From Diphasiastrum complanatum (taxonomy: Eukaryota > Streptophyta > Lycopodiopsida > Lycopodiales > Lycopodiaceae), in the NCBI GenBank assembly GCA_029204225.1, contig CM055097.1, positions 40,549,028-40,613,027 on the forward strand: DNA of 64,000 nt, in the 5' to 3' direction. Both the position numbers and the translations under genes were made by a program. Below the pieces are notes generated by a model, which saw nothing but the letters and a program-made list of their open reading frames with translations, searched no databases and was not told the DNA's origin. Positions 10,938-25,208 of this stretch are shown in pieces (within the stretch, counting starts at the first letter, position 1; each line of letters starts with the position of its first letter).

Positions 10938-11300
10938 TCATGTTTGGAGTTTTATGCTCGCTGGCTTGGGTTCTCAAATGTGTTGCGTATATGTTTGGCG
11001 TTTTGTTCTCACAACTTGGGTTCTTAAATGTGTTGCTTATATGTTTGGAGTTTTGTGCTCCCCAGATAAGAGTTTTGTTCTCACAACTTTAGTTCTTATA
11101 TGTGTTGCTTATACGTTTGGAGTTTTGTGCTCCCCAGATAAGTTCTCAAACTTCGCCAGCTGCTTCATTCATATGTTTGGAGCTTTGTGATCCCAAGTTA
11201 GGTTTTCAAACTTTCCATGTTTGGAGCTTTGTGATCTGAGGTAGGTTCTTGAACTCCGCCCACTACTTTCTTGACATGTTTGGAATTGTGTGAACCCAGG
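10938..11300 (+). repeat. Irregular tandem array of TGTTTGGAGTTTTGTGCTC units
   Basis: At least six diverged units of roughly 50-65 bp, each with (A/C)TGTTTGGxGxTTTGTG followed by CTC/ATC and TTCTCAAA-like sequence. Units vary in length and drift along the array. Noncoding; it follows the SINE-like element. Confidence 0.7.
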
Positions 11301-11871
11301 TTAGATTCTGTGTTTCCTTGTCTATTTGTACATAAGACAAGCTATTATTATTCATCATTTATTTGAACTTTTTACACTTAGTTTCAAAGTAAAATTTTAT
11401 GTGCATGCTCAACAAGCCATTAAAATCTGAAGTAATCAATCTAAATATCCATAAGGGTCTTTATCAATGTAAAAAAAATTGCTCATCCTTTACATAAGAA
11501 GATGGTCTTTCTAGATACGTTTGTCATGGTTTGAGTGATTTTGAACTTATGTCTTGCCTTGACATGCTCGTTGTAACTTCTCAAATGACCCACCAATACA
11601 GGAGACTAAAAAGACCACAATTATTTTTGATGATTTTAGAAAAGAGAAAAAAATATGGTTACATTGTTGGCTACCAAACAATTTTATTGCATTTTAATGA
11701 TGTAGTCTCTCAAAAACTCTAAAACGTTAAGATTAAAAAAATGAATGAAAAGCAAATGAGAAAAAAGCAATATAAGAACACATTTTTTACTCGCCAGATA
11801 ATTTAAATACATTTTTTATACTTGAAAAGTTAAAAAGTGAACTAATATAAGAAGTCCATGTGGTTTGAAAT

Positions 11872-13439
<1,568 letters not shown>

Positions 13440-13440
<1 letters not shown>

Positions 13441-13770
13441 ATCACTACACCTAAATTCTTGACTATGAAATTCTCTGAGACCCCTATATCAAACATTTTG
13501 ATTTACTTTACAATTCTCCACACGTGGGAACATCCTCCACACATGTGAGATTCACTTACAAACTTCTATCATAAAAAATACCAAGCTAGATTTTTGCCAA
13601 TTTCTCACAATTCGGACTTGGATACACAGTGTTCTAGGACTCAAGATTATTGATTACAATTTGTTTTTCTAGACTAGGCCAGAAATGTAATTAATAACCT
13701 TGTGAGGACCCCCCCCCCCCCTTACTCCTATTCTTGTTATGTGATTCATTGCCAGATTTTTTGCCCTACT
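13440..13770 (-). mobile_element. Copia LTR fragment plus adjoining repeat
   Basis: 13440-13613 is closely similar to 35521-35683, the LTR start of the Copia element at 34857-38438 (shared segments include ACCCCTATATCAAACATTTT). The following sequence to 13770 matches 33640-33955, including TGTAATTAATAACC and TTGTGAGGACC. Here a 13-base C run (13709-13721) replaces about 180 bp present in the other copy. Confidence 0.7.
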
Positions 13771-14454
13771 CATGCATCATATTTTATGGCTCTATGTGAA
13801 GATTTTGTGAATCACTAAGATCCAAAATCATCTATGATCTTTGGTATAGACAGACAACACAATTTACACCATTTGCAATATAGAAAATCAACATCTACTT
13901 AATGAAAGAGACGCAAACTCAACAACATATTGATCAAACATCAAAATTATGATAAGATGAAGTTGCGGTCTATACAAAAATAGTAACTTATTGTATTTCA
14001 CACGTCTGGATCCAAATATCAACTAAACAATGCATTCTACACACAAGATTGCAAGATATCATCAGTATAGTACACCAATGGATAGATGAACCCAAGAGAA
14101 CTCATGTATAAGCATGAAATGAGATGAGAGAGAGAAGAATCATTTCTCCCACAAGTTTACATCTATTTATAATAGGTCCATGCCTCATTAATGAGCTTGG
14201 TTTCCCTCCATAGAAACTTTTAGATCAAAAACCTTACTACAATATGAACTAGATTCAATGTATCTAACATTCAAAATTGAATGTGTACAAACTCGACTTT
14301 CTACTTTCCCTAACTTTCTAAAAGTGGTAACTCAAATAACTTTAGACTAAAATATCTTTGAAAAGTCAAACTCTAAGTCTAATATACAAAGTGGCCTCAA
14401 CTGCCAATTAAACAAATATGACCAAAATATCAAATTAGTTGACAATTTCTCACA
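13771..14454 (-). mobile_element. Copia-type LTR (minus orientation), outer limit unclear
   Basis: The plus-strand end GACAATTTCTCACA (ends 14454) is followed by CTCCCTCTTCAAC. On the minus strand this is a polypurine tract, GTTGAAGAGGGAG, abutting TGTGAGAAATTG, the LTR start of this Copia group. The other LTR end cannot be placed. The interval 14455-14929 is degenerate internal or flanking sequence with no recognisable domain. Confidence 0.55.
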
Positions 14455-14929
14455 CTCCCTCTTCAACTAGTTTTAGCATTGTTTCCTCTTATCGATGACT
14501 TCAATTTAGTCTTGTCCAATCTAGGCTTCAACAAGACTGACAGCACATTAAAACATCATGTCTGACAAGCTCAAGATGAGCATTCTCAATGGCTGATAGG
14601 ATGTAGGTAGGGGCTTCATGAAGTACATCAAGTGTTGTGGTGCTGGGACCTGGTGCTCCTATCCAGATGGTAAAAGCATATCCCAGTGCACTCTACCATA
14701 GTGAATTTGTTTGCAAAGGCCATACCGGGCCGTATAATATAGAACATGAGATTAGAGAAGTAAGGGTGGCCAATCACTTCCACCATAGCCAAGAAGAATA
14801 CAAGGGAGAGAGAAAATTGGTGCGCGAAGAATGTGTGCGGCCAACGGAGTTCAGAAACTAGTATATTGAAGTGGCTCATGTCTCTAAGAACCTTACTCAA
14901 TGCACTAGATCACTCCAAACCATTCAATT

Positions 14930-15653
14930 TGTTGAATTTCACACGTGTGGGAGGGCCCAAAGGTGTGACTATGATCTTCTAAGACTTGGTGATTGCACAA
15001 AGATCAAGCATAGATTGAAATCCAAGATCTATCTAAAAAAAACTAAGCCAAGATCACTATGTATCATGCATATATCAAACATCAAAGTACATTCACACGT
15101 GTGGAGACTTGTGGATGAAGGAACTAAGCGTGGAAAAGCCTTGCTCGGGGGTAGAGAGAGAATCCAACAATCAATGTTTGCGTAGAGAGAGAGCTAATAT
15201 GACTTAAAATGTAGTAAGTCTCATTAACTCCAAAAAACTCAAGTACAAATGAACCTATCACATCCTCTAATAGGAAATCAAGGTAGGGAGTGCTTGAATT
15301 TCATTGGACTTCTTTTTTCCTCCTCTAAATATGATTGGTTGAGTGACTTATGAGTCCTCAAACTTGATTGGACCAAATTGGTAAAAATATCTCTTTTGAT
15401 TGGTCCCTAGATCTCATGCCAACACATAGGGATGAGTCACATATCCAACCTAATCTTGACACTTGTAGCAAGCCTAAGCTAGCTCGAGCCACATCAAATG
15501 TTACTTTTGGCCTAATCATGGAATTACAAGTGTACTCACTCGAGTTGCCTCCTAAGCCAAAATTGGCCCTATCACCTACTCACACATAGATGGACATAGA
15601 AAAATTTATTAAACCCCTAGACTGAACATAGATTAATTTTACAATTCTTCACA
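14930..15653 (-). mobile_element. Copia 3' LTR, 724 bp, diverged relative of the 34857 family
   Basis: It begins (plus strand) TGTTGAATTTCACACGTGTG, like the LTRs at 34857 and 37784, and ends TTCTTCACA. It is followed by CTCCTCCTTAAAA, the minus-strand PPT. It carries two CACACGTGTG palindromes 154 bp apart (14940 and 15094), the spacing seen in its relatives, and the same repeated GTAGAGAGAGA segment. Confidence 0.75.
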
Positions 15654-15716
15654 CTCCTCCTTAAAAGTTATGTATTCTAATTAAGCATAGATCTTGGAAT
15701 CAAGCCAAGGTTGGAT

Positions 15717-15996
15717 CTAAGCTTGATAAAAGAACTCTTGATCAATGGCTTGGTGAGAAGATCGGCAATGCATGCTTCTCAACATAAACTTTGAGCTTGA
15801 GGACCACGTATTTTGAAGATAGAAGATACAACCATGTAAATATTGTGTAGTCATCAATAAAGGTGACAAAACAAGTGGCTCCTCCCTTGCTTTTGCATGA
15901 TGAGAAATGCACATCCGAGTGCAACAACTCCAAAGGATGTGAATTCTTGATAAAAGATCTTGGATATGGCTTCAATACTTGATGATTGATCTTCAT
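15717..15996 (-). pseudogene. Copia integrase fragment
   Basis: The minus strand reads HPLELLHSDVHFSSCKSKGG then FVTFIDDYTIFTWLYLLSS, the Copia integrase core segment with the DDY(S/T) region. Another frame continues a few residues. Only this slice of integrase survives next to the LTR at 14930-15653, so most of pol is deleted. Confidence 0.8.
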
Positions 15997-16016
15997 GCTT
16001 CAATGCTTGTGATGTA

Positions 16017-16463
16017 GGAATATGAACAATCATTTATACTAAGCAATTAGGTCGTCAAATGTGTCATCCAGTTGGCTGTAATGTGCTGGCATCCATCCAG
16101 TTAGGACTTCTCAAAATTACTTGTTGATGAATTATTGCAAGTAAGTGGCTTTGGTCGTAAACAGTCTGTTTGTAGATTTGAACTTAAACCGTAACTCTGT
16201 AGAAATGAACATAAACTATCATGCGAAAAATACGAAGGTCTTCACCAACATCATTTTCTTAACATTTGAGGATTTGACATTTTGCGAAAAAACCAAAGTG
16301 AGAGAAAATCTCAAAAGACAAAAATCCTAAAAATGCCGACACTGTGAGCCATTTCTGAGTAGTTATGCAGACTGTAGAAACACAAAAAAAACTGCAGATA
16401 TGGATAAAAGTTGGACGAAGATTAAAATGTCGATTAGTCGATTAGTAGGAGAATAATCTAACA
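16017..16463 (-). mobile_element. Copia LTR adjoining pol at 16464-19363
   Basis: The plus-strand end AGAATAATCTAACA (16463) is followed by CTCTCCCTTAATC, on the minus strand a PPT (GATTAAGGGAGAG) abutting TGTTAGATTATTC. The far LTR end is not clear; 16017 is only where the preceding Copia fragment appears to stop. Confidence 0.5.
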
Positions 16464-19363
16464 CTCTCCCTTAATCTGAATCCATGAATGCCTTGACCTT
16501 TAAACTTAGTTCTGCACAGAATTTTCTACGTGTATCCAAGCTTAATGCTTTGGTAGAAATATTTGCTGTCATATCTTGCGTTCAACAATACTGCAATCTG
16601 ATCTCTTTGTCAAGAACTTTGCTTCTGACATAGTGATATTTGAGTTCAATGTGCTTACTCCTAGAATGAAATCTAGGGTTGGCTCACAAAGCGATGGCAC
16701 TTTGATTATCACAAAATAATAATGTCAGAGCATATTGATTCAGACTGATATCTGAAAGTAAGTTTCTCAACCAAATTGCTTCCTTTGTAGCTTGTGAGAC
16801 TACAATATACTCTAGAGGATAGAGCTATCGAAGACTGTTTGCGACTGCTCCAGGAAATTGGACCATTGTTGAGGAAGAATGTAAATCCATAAGTGGATTT
16901 ACGAGTGTCTACATCTCTTACCCAACTTGCATCTGTATAACCACTGAGTAAATTGAGTTTGTCGTTGTCAACTGCTCCATAACAAATGCAAAAGTCCATA
17001 GTAGCTCGAAGATATCTCATGACTTTGATAAGAGCCTTTCAATGTGTCGTACCAGGGTTAGTCATAAACTGACTTAGGGAGCTGATTGCAAAGGCTATGT
17101 CTGGCCTGGTATAGATCATTGCATACATAAGAGATCCTATTATCGAATAATAAGGATACTCATGCATCTGCTCTTTCTATTCGATTGGACACTGGTCCTT
17201 TGACAATTGGTGAGAGAGCTAACTTGCAATTAACCAAATTATATCTTGCTAACATATTGTAAATGTATCTTTTTTGAGTAATGTAGATCAACTTTCGATT
17301 TCTGTCTCCGTGGATTTGAATACCAAGGCAGAAATGAGCTCCAACCAGATTGGTCATGTCGAATTTGGAAGATAGCATTGTCTTAGCTTCTTTTATCAAA
17401 TCGATAATGTTGCCGAAAAGCAATGTGTCGTCCACATATAGGGTGATAATGATAAAAGACTGATGCACTGTCTTGAAGTAAATATTCGAATCTGAAGAGC
17501 TTAGTATGTAGCCGTGATCAATAAGAAAAGTGTTGAGCCTTTGAAACCATGCTCGAGCAGATTGCTTCAAGCCTTTATGGAGTTTACACACATGATTGTG
17601 TTACCTTCGATAATATAACCTTTAGGTTGCACCATATAAATGTCTTCTTCGATAACTCCATTAAGATATGTTGTCTGTACATCCATTTGATGTATTTCTA
17701 AGTCTGCTGCAACGACAAACGATAATAAAAGTCGAATAGAAGAATGCTTGACTACTGTACTAAAGGTCTCAGTATAATCGACGTTGTATACTTGAGAAAA
17801 TCCTCTGGTGACAAGTCGGGCTTTTCTTCTATTGATGCTTCCATTTGTTTTGTACTTGACTTTGAAATTCCATTTGCAATCAACTACGTTTCTGGTAGCA
17901 GGTAATTCGACAATCGTCCTTGTTTGGTTCTTGATAAGAGATAAATACTCTTTATCCATAGCTTCTTTCCAAAGATCGAAATCAGGTTGACTGAGTACTC
18001 TTCGACAGTCGTCGGCTCATGAACAAGGTAGGCTGCAGACTCATTGATATACCTAATGGGTGGTCTGCTAGTTCTTGATGATATTCTGGGGAATAGAGTA
18101 AGTTGATCAATTTCATCATACTGTAGTTGTTGAACTACAACATCATCATCTTCGGATTCGCTATTGATGTGTTGTTCATCAAAAGTAGATGAGCTTGGAT
18201 CTTCAATGGGAATAGTCGACTAAGGAACCTCGAAGTTCAATATGTCGGATGAGTCAGACAAGTCGGCTATATGGGCTTTGCCTTTTCCCTTGAGGTCGAT
18301 AAACTGATCTTCGATGAAGATGACATCCTGGCTAACGAATATCTTCGACTCAATAGCATCGAACAACTTGTAGGCTTGATCTGAAGTAATGTAGCTGATG
18401 AAAATACATTTGATACTCTGGAAGTCGAGCTTCTTCCTGAGATCATGAGAAATCTGTGCATAAGCAATACATCCAAACACTCGTAAGTTTGATAAAGAAG
18501 GTTTGGTACTTGTCCAAACTTCGAATGGTGTTTTGTCTTAGAGACCTTTAGTAGGACATCCGTTCTATAGGTTGCTGTTGAAATATCTTCAGCCCAGAAG
18601 GGCTTTGGAAGTGACGCATGTGATAACATGCCTTTGCCGATTCGACTAAGGTTCTATTCTTTTCTCTCAGCAAGACCATTTGATTGAGGCGAATAGGAAG
18701 TAATGTATTGTTGTTGTTAAGGCAAGACTCCTTGAATTTGGTGGAGATGTATTTTCTCCCATTGTCAGACCTCAATGCTTTGATTCGTTTGCCAGTTTGA
18801 TTTTCTACATGCTCTTTGAATTGTCTGAACTTGATGAAAGTCTCTAATTTCTACTTAATGAAGTAAACAACTATTCTTTTGAAGAATTCGTCAATAAAGG
18901 TAATAAAATACTTTGCATCTAGTAATGATGGAGTTTGCATAGGTCCACATATATTTGAATGAACAACATCTACCAGACTTTTTGCTGCATGCCTATGACT
19001 CGATCTAAAAGGAATCCTAGTCTGCTTTCCAAGGATGCAGCTATGGCAGACAGGGAGATCGACTTTGCTAGAAGGATAGGCAAAATCAAGTGCTAGGGAT
19101 TGTCTGGACATGTTCAAAACATATGCATAATTCAAGTGTCCTGAGCGATGATGTCATAATAATGTTTTATTGAAAAGAACAGAGATTTCCAAGACTTGAC
19201 TAGAATCAGAATAACAATGTGCCAATCTATATAAGTATCCATGCCTCTTGCCGAGTGCAAGGATCTTATTATTCCTATCGATAATTTTGCATTGATCAGA
19301 CTCAAACTCCACCTTATGACCTAAATCTGTAATTCTACTTACTGATAACAGATTTGTGGACAT
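16464..19363 (-). pseudogene. Copia pol: pre-integrase, integrase, RT and RNase H, frame-broken
   Basis: Minus-strand order: MSTNLLSVSRITDLGHKVEF (protease end/GAG-pre-integrase, 19154-19363); CHSCILGKQTRIPF and FITFIDEF (integrase, 18851-19135); further integrase pieces (18220-18775, including KPFWAEDISTATY); RT (17567-17959, KARLVTRGFSQVYNVDYTET; 17160-17591, LYVDDTLLFG); RNase H (16709-17020, SGYTDASWVRDVDTRKST). Domain order is Copia. The RT catalytic YVDD is kept, but frameshifts between and within domains make it non-coding. It is cut at its 5' side at 19363/19364, where the 26-bp terminal motif of the next unit begins. Gag and the protease core are missing. Confidence 0.92.
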
Positions 19364-19365
19364 TA

Positions 19366-19391
19366 GAGAAAATATGGGCCCAAAGAGGGCC
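19366..19391 (+). repeat. 26-bp terminal-type motif, left end
   Basis: Reads GAGAAAATATGGGCC followed by CAAAGAGGGCC. It is an inverted match (24/26) to 3877-3902, and contains the palindrome GGGCCC. Confidence 0.55.
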
Positions 19392-19708
19392 CTATAAGAA
19401 ATCCCATGTAGGAGAGAGAAAAAAAACTATAAAGTAATTATAATATCATTTTCTAACTTCTTTACGCATCTGTCCGCACTACTTTCCATGTAAATGAATG
19501 CACCTTAGATTAGTCACATCAAACTTCACTGGTGTTTAACCACAGTTAAAATATAATTTTTCAAAATGCTAAAATATTCCCTCCCAATAGTTGGGAACAC
19601 TCAAAAATTTGAATTAGGAGTGACATTTCTGAAAAAAGCCTACGCCATCTCTATCTCCAGCAGAGTCGTTATTGTCATTGTGTTGTTTGTTACTATACTA
19701 CTGTACTG

Positions 19709-22259
19709 ATGACAAAGCTTGATCATCTTCATGTGAATCTGTCACCCAAATATGCTCCGCTCAGGACGAGAAATTCAAAGCAACCGAAATTGTCAACTTC
19801 TGATATGGTCCGATACAGGGAGGAAAAGCTAAAACATGTAGATTTATGGTCATCAGGAACAATGTATCCTATTGATCCATGTTCATTGCAGCATCCAGAT
19901 TTTCATTCGGTGAGTCAGTTAATAATCTATATATGTCATGGTAAAAATGGCCTTTTGGGTTACTGTGAGAATTTGATGCTCTATGGGAATGCACATTCAA
20001 TGCAAAGAATACATTATTTGGAAGAGGAATCAAGGAAAATATCAAAGGAGTGCGAAGAAAAATCTACAAAGATGAAAAACTTGTTTGGATGAAAATGAGA
20101 TGCTCAAGGAGGAGATCCAAAGGTTGAAATCTTCTTTGCATCATTATAAAACTAGTAATGATGAGATAAAAATTGCATTTCAATCCATGTGTATCTCATA
20201 TTTGTCTCTTGTTAAAGATATGGATGTGCTCAACAGAAAGGTCCGAAGGAACAAGAGGAAAAGACTGGTAAACAAGAATATATGTGATCTATCATCCAGA
20301 GGAGGTCATAGAAAAGACGAATCCATGCATTCAAGTAAGTTATAGCTTATTTGGTACTGAAAATTGCTTGAACTTTTTGATTTATTCATAATCACTAATT
20401 TTTTTTTTATTCATTATTATATACTGATGTGAATACTATGAGTGTAATTTCTACTGACATTTTCATGAACATTATGTTTGCAATGCAGATCAGCATTGGT
20501 TGTTGAAGACCATTTGGCCGATGAGATTTCAATTGGAAACTCACTAGGCTCTATCTTGACTTCTAAATCTATGAAATCAATGTTAAATAATAACAAAATG
20601 AAAAAGATTAAGGCTTCAGTTACTGATAGCATTATGGATGAAGTTGGAAACATATTAGACACTACATTGCTTCAGGGGGCATGTGACTTTTCTAGCATCA
20701 GTAGGAAAGCATATGCAACAATGTTTAAGATGATAAAGGAGGCATTTGCACAGGTAAATATTAAAAAGTTTCCAATCCCACGACCATTTCATCTTTTTAA
20801 AAAAAGAGACATGTTAAACCATGGTATGTAGACAATAGTTGGTAGTCCATCTCATATCAATGAAGTGTATTGCTCGAAATCAGAAAGTCTAGCATATAAC
20901 AATTCCAACAATTTATTTATTGACATTAATCAGTTATTAACATTCATCATAAATTTTTACGGTATTACAAATGAGAATGTCAATAACAAGCTGCCAGTTG
21001 TTCTCAAGTTAGATGAGTCTGAAATTATAAAAGGACAAAAAATGGAAAGAGTCAGTCTCACAATCATGAATGGAGCACTTTCAAATTCAGAAGACTCGGA
21101 AGGCCTCAATTTCAGTGTTCAATCAGAAAATGATATTTGGTGGTTGGCAGCATTTCAGATATAGCAGTTCCTTTGCATAATAAATAGGGATAATCATTTG
21201 AATATGGATTTCATATCTAAAATCTTCTCTGTGTTAATATTATGAGGCTAATCACATTTTTGTATTCTCTTATAGGCGCTGAAAGAAGACCATAACATTC
21301 TCTCATGAATATTTAATAGAACATCATATCCTATACTACCGATTCCTCTACGAAATGTTCATATCTGTACATTGCATGCGGAGGTGTGTATTATAGAAAA
21401 AATAATATATCTTCACATTTTGTTTGCATGGAATTCCGAGCAAGAGGCCTCTGCAAAGGAAGCTATTTCCAGATTAGAGGATGTGTTGTCCAAAGCAGGC
21501 TTACATAAAGGCCACGTTAAAATAAAAAAAGATGACAAGTTATCAGGTAAAATAGGAAATATTCCATGCAAGCCGAGCATTGGAGGATCTAAAGCCCGAA
21601 GATTTTTATCAAATTATTCTGGCAAACAATCTAAGGTTCAATACACGGTTTGGAAAGAAATTATTGCAGCAACTCAAGATTTTGAAGAAGAAGGTTCTAC
21701 TCGTATAGACAAAGTAGAAGTTTGGAAAAAGTTAGACAACATCGTGAAATACCTGCGAAAAGATAAATTTAACAACCAATGAATTTGTGGATGCAATTCA
21801 GAGTGCATGGGGTGTTGATCATATAACACATTATATGGTAAGATTTTGATTTTACACTACGATAGACAAATATGTGTAATTAAATTAGATACTTTTGGTA
21901 CTAATTTAGATTATGTTTTTATGACATGCAGCACATATTACGATATCATTCGACATTCTTTGCAAGAAATAGTAGAAGTCTTAGCATATGGTCATCGCAA
22001 GGAATGGAAAAATCTCAAGCAAGAGCGGCATTTCATAAAAATACATAACATGATGGGACTAGCACAAAAAACAGCTATATACTGCAACTTTTCCAATGGC
22101 TTTACAGAAGAATCAAAATTCGTCATAATACAAAATCGATGGATTATAAAAAATTTCAAAAAGCATGCAAATTTATACAAGCCAGTAGACTATAGACACA
22201 CAGTAAAATTTTGTATATTAAATAAAAATATCTACAAAGTACAATTCAGTAGTATCTAA
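19709..22259 (+). pseudogene. Multi-exon transposase-like gene, frame-broken (family not recognised)
   Basis: The plus strand carries exon-like segments with good splice sites. Exon 1 begins MTKLDHLHVNLSPKYAPLRT and ends near HPDFHS at GTGAGT (about 19911). A Lys/Glu-rich coiled-coil segment follows (HYLEEESRKISKECEEKSTK, then DENEMLKEEIQRLKSSLHHY, ending at GTAAGT near 20335). Next is an exon after TTTGCAATGCAG (20489) to GCACAG/GTAAAT (20753). Then comes LPVVLKLDESEIIKGQKMER with SLTIMN. Last is GMEKSQARAAFHKNT with ILQLFQWLYRRIKI near 22000-22110. The last two segments look like parts of a transposase catalytic region. A one-base shift at about 20080 and a TAA after FHKNT show decay. It converges on the minus ORF at 22296-23692. 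Confidence 0.5.
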
Positions 22260-22295
22260 TCTACTTCCGATATTTTTTCCAATGAAAGTTGCAAC

Positions 22296-23692
22296 TTACA
22301 TTGCAAAATGAGATGATCTGAGCATGGAATTCACTGGTCCATATCCCAAAATTTTAACCGCAATAGTTTTCTTTACAAAAATTATTCTATGCACCTTATT
22401 AAAATTATGTCCTCCAAGAAAATGAGACAGTGCCTTGATTGCCATAATCAAAATTTCACCATATTGATGAAACTTTGAATGGGCAACACTTATCTCATTA
22501 TTCTTGAAGGACTTTAGATAGTGCCCGAGTGCATGATCTCTTGAAAATTCTCCCGCATAAGATCTCTGCCCTCCTCGACGAATTGCGAAATCATTAAGGA
22601 AAATTGTTTCCTTAAATGATAAAAAACAAAGTAAGCTCCAGCATATAATCTGACAGAACAAATCTACTAGTACTTGATAAGAGACAAAAACTTATGCATT
22701 CGGCTTTGTCTTCTCTAATTACTGTCTCTCCATCAATATTATGTCCACCTTTCGATGTCAATATTGTTGGTGAATTGACAGTTGGCTGTGGAAAACCAAG
22801 TTGACTTTGGATTCTAAGAAACTCCTCCTCAGAAGGTAGATCATCTTCTTTGTTGCGCATTTCCTCCACAACCATTTTCAAGCAATCTTTCCCTGAATAA
22901 AACTTATCATTATGTACATCGTCAACACCAGGGAGAAGATCATCAGCATCAAAATCAACTATATCCGAAAATTCATCAGGCTCTTTGTTCAAAATGCAAA
23001 GAGTCTCAGCTTCAGTGAAGTCAAAAAGATCCGATATATCCGATATTGTCAAAAAAGAATTATTATCTATAATATAAGTAGGCAAAGTGATCAAAGATTT
23101 ATCAGAAGGAGAAAGGGTAGTGGGTGTTCTAGGGCCTATAAAAGTATCCCTATTTCAAGCAGGATCAAAATCAGAACAATCATCTAAATGAACACTCGTG
23201 TCAATAAAAAAAGGTATCTATATCTACAATCTTTGACTTTTCAGACTTTGTACCACTAGAAGAAGCTGCTTCAGAAGTGGAGGGCATAGAGTCCGATTCG
23301 TCAGAAATATTTAACAAAAGGAAGAAAACAAAAACAGACTGAAAATCAACACATCTACATTTTTTATTGTGAATTGGGCACTCATCTACAGACTTGAAAT
23401 CATTATGTAACTTGGTAGACATTCTGTCAAGCTTAGCTTTGTAGATATACTTGTCGAGTGCCACCAGGTCCTGATAATGAATCATGTCTTTATTTTGAGA
23501 CCTGAAGAACGGAGTACTGAGCAGGGACTTAAATCTGAGATATATCCCAGAAAATGCCTCCACACCAAGGCCCTCAGTTATAGAAGGTAGAATAAAAAGA
23601 AAAGAAGAAAAAAGGGATTTCAAATAGTCCAACCTATCAGTAATACCATATTCATTAAAAAAAGAAAAAAAATTGGATTCAAAATTAGACAT
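22296..23692 (-). pseudogene. Convergent transposon-associated ORF, unknown function, broken
   Basis: Starts MSNFESNFFSFFNEYGITDR at 23692. An N-terminal region of about 130 residues contains DECPIHNKKCRCVDF (a small Cys/His cluster), then a Ser-rich acidic linker (MPSTSEAASSSGTKSEKSKI). A T-run near 23207 adds one base and breaks the frame; beyond it reading resumes as DTSVHLDDCSDFDPA, a TGA, then an acidic stretch (SDISDLFDFTEAETLCILNK, DDLPSEEEFLRIQSQLGF). A final segment (22296-22661) reads RRGGQRSYAGEFSRDHALGH and LSHFLGGHNFNKVHRIIF, ending at TAA. The acidic, low-complexity middle suggests a regulatory rather than catalytic protein. No family recognised. Confidence 0.45.
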
Positions 23693-24906
23693 TTTAAACA
23701 AAAATAATATAACTGAAGTTCCAAATATTGCTCTCAAGCGCAAACCCCAGGTCAGACCAAGCACGTCAAGGCAACGTGCACTCGAGAGAGATATTGGAAG
23801 TTGGAGTATCGGATCCGAGCACAAGAACAACGAGCAGGAAAGAAAAGGGATACGAGCAGGAAAGAAAAGGGATGCAATACAGGAGGATGCAGTATCGGAT
23901 CCAGGTGCATAATACTCAACGAGACGTAATGAGAGAAAGCGGCGCGCTTGAAATCAATATCTGGCAAAACAATCATAAATTTGCATGAAAATCCGAGCCG
24001 AAAAAGACCTAATTATATTAAAAAATTTGCACGTGTGGAGGAGTGGTGAAGGAACACGTGTTGACATGTGATTGGCCAAAATAAATGTGTTGTACCTTGA
24101 ATGATTGATCTGACATCTGTCACGTGCAAGAATGACACGCGTCGATAAGAGATTTGCGCACGTGTCTCAGCCCACGTGTCCCCATAATTGGGTCATCATT
24201 ATCAATACGAAATTTCCACGTGGTCTAGTCATCTGACGACACGTGTCTCGGCCATCTTTTCACACGTGCAAAAATTTGCAAAAATTCATTAAAAAAAGAA
24301 ATCAAACTGGATTCAAAATTAGACATTTTAGATAAAAATAACAAAACTGAAGTTCCAAATATCGCTCTCAGGCGCAAACCCCAGGTCCGACAAGCACGTC
24401 AAATCAACGTGCGCTCGAGAGAGATATTTGAAGTTGGAATATCGGATCTGAGCACACGGAAAATGAGCAGAAAAGAAAAGGATTGCGAGACGTGCTCGAA
24501 TGCGATACCGGATGATGCAGTATCAGATCCAGGCGCATATTAGCCAACAAAATATAATGAGAGCAAGCGGCGCGCTTGAAATCGATATTCGGCAAAGCAA
24601 TCATGAATTTGCGTGAAAATTTGAGCCCAAAAAGACATATTTATAAAAAAAAATTCACACGTGTGGAGGACTGGCGAAGGAACATGTGTCGACTTGTGAT
24701 TAGCCAAATTAAATGTGTCGTACCTAGTATGATTGATCTGACATCTGTCATGTGCGAGAATGACATGTGTCGATTAGGGATTCGTACATGTGTCAGCCCA
24801 CGTGGCCTCATAATTGGCTCATCATTGTCAGTACGGACATCCCACATGGTCTAATCATCTAACGACACGTGTCTCGACCGTCTTTTCACACGTGCAAAAA
24901 TTTCAT
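23653..24906. repeat. 634-bp tandem duplication spanning the divergent 5' region
   Basis: Unit 1 (23653-24286) and unit 2 (24287 to about 24906) both begin CATTAAAAAAAGAAA and continue through GGATTCAAAATTAGACATTT, so both contain the ATG of the minus ORF. They also share CGCAAACCCCAGGTC and a 250-bp stretch studded with CACGTG cores. Divergence is moderate. The duplication sits between two head-to-head ORFs, so it probably duplicates promoter sequence. Confidence 0.85.
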
Positions 24907-25125
24907 ATATATTTTCATTTTTTTTCGCAAAATTTTCGCTTTTAGCTCCCGATATCGCTCTCAAGCGCGCTCTTTCATCTTTCAAGCTTTCGCCCTCTCA
25001 CAGTGCGCTCGAGTCCGATACCGCCTGCTGTGCAATATCGCTTTCGAGCACGCATCTCTTTTCTGCAAATAATCTCTGTAGATCTTGCGCTCAAAACCGA
25101 TATTCAGTGCTGGTATCGATCTCAA
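23727..25125. promoter_or_regulatory. Repeated ATATCGCTCTCAAGCGC-type motifs in both orientations
   Basis: About eleven variants of a motif pairing (A/G)ATATCG with CTCAAGCGC or its complement. Examples are at 23728, 23940, 24358, 24568, 24951, 25038, 25088 and 25115, with related GTGC(A/G)CTCGAG words at 23786, 24409 and 25004. Clustered short motifs in both orientations resemble the subterminal transposase-binding arrays of CACTA and hAT elements. That role is an analogy, not shown here. Confidence 0.5.
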
Positions 25126-25208
25126 GCGCCCTTTCATCGCAAATTTTTTTGTTTTGATCCACTTTTGTTTTGTTCAAACTTCTTTTTGTTAATTTTCTTA
25201 TTCCAAGA

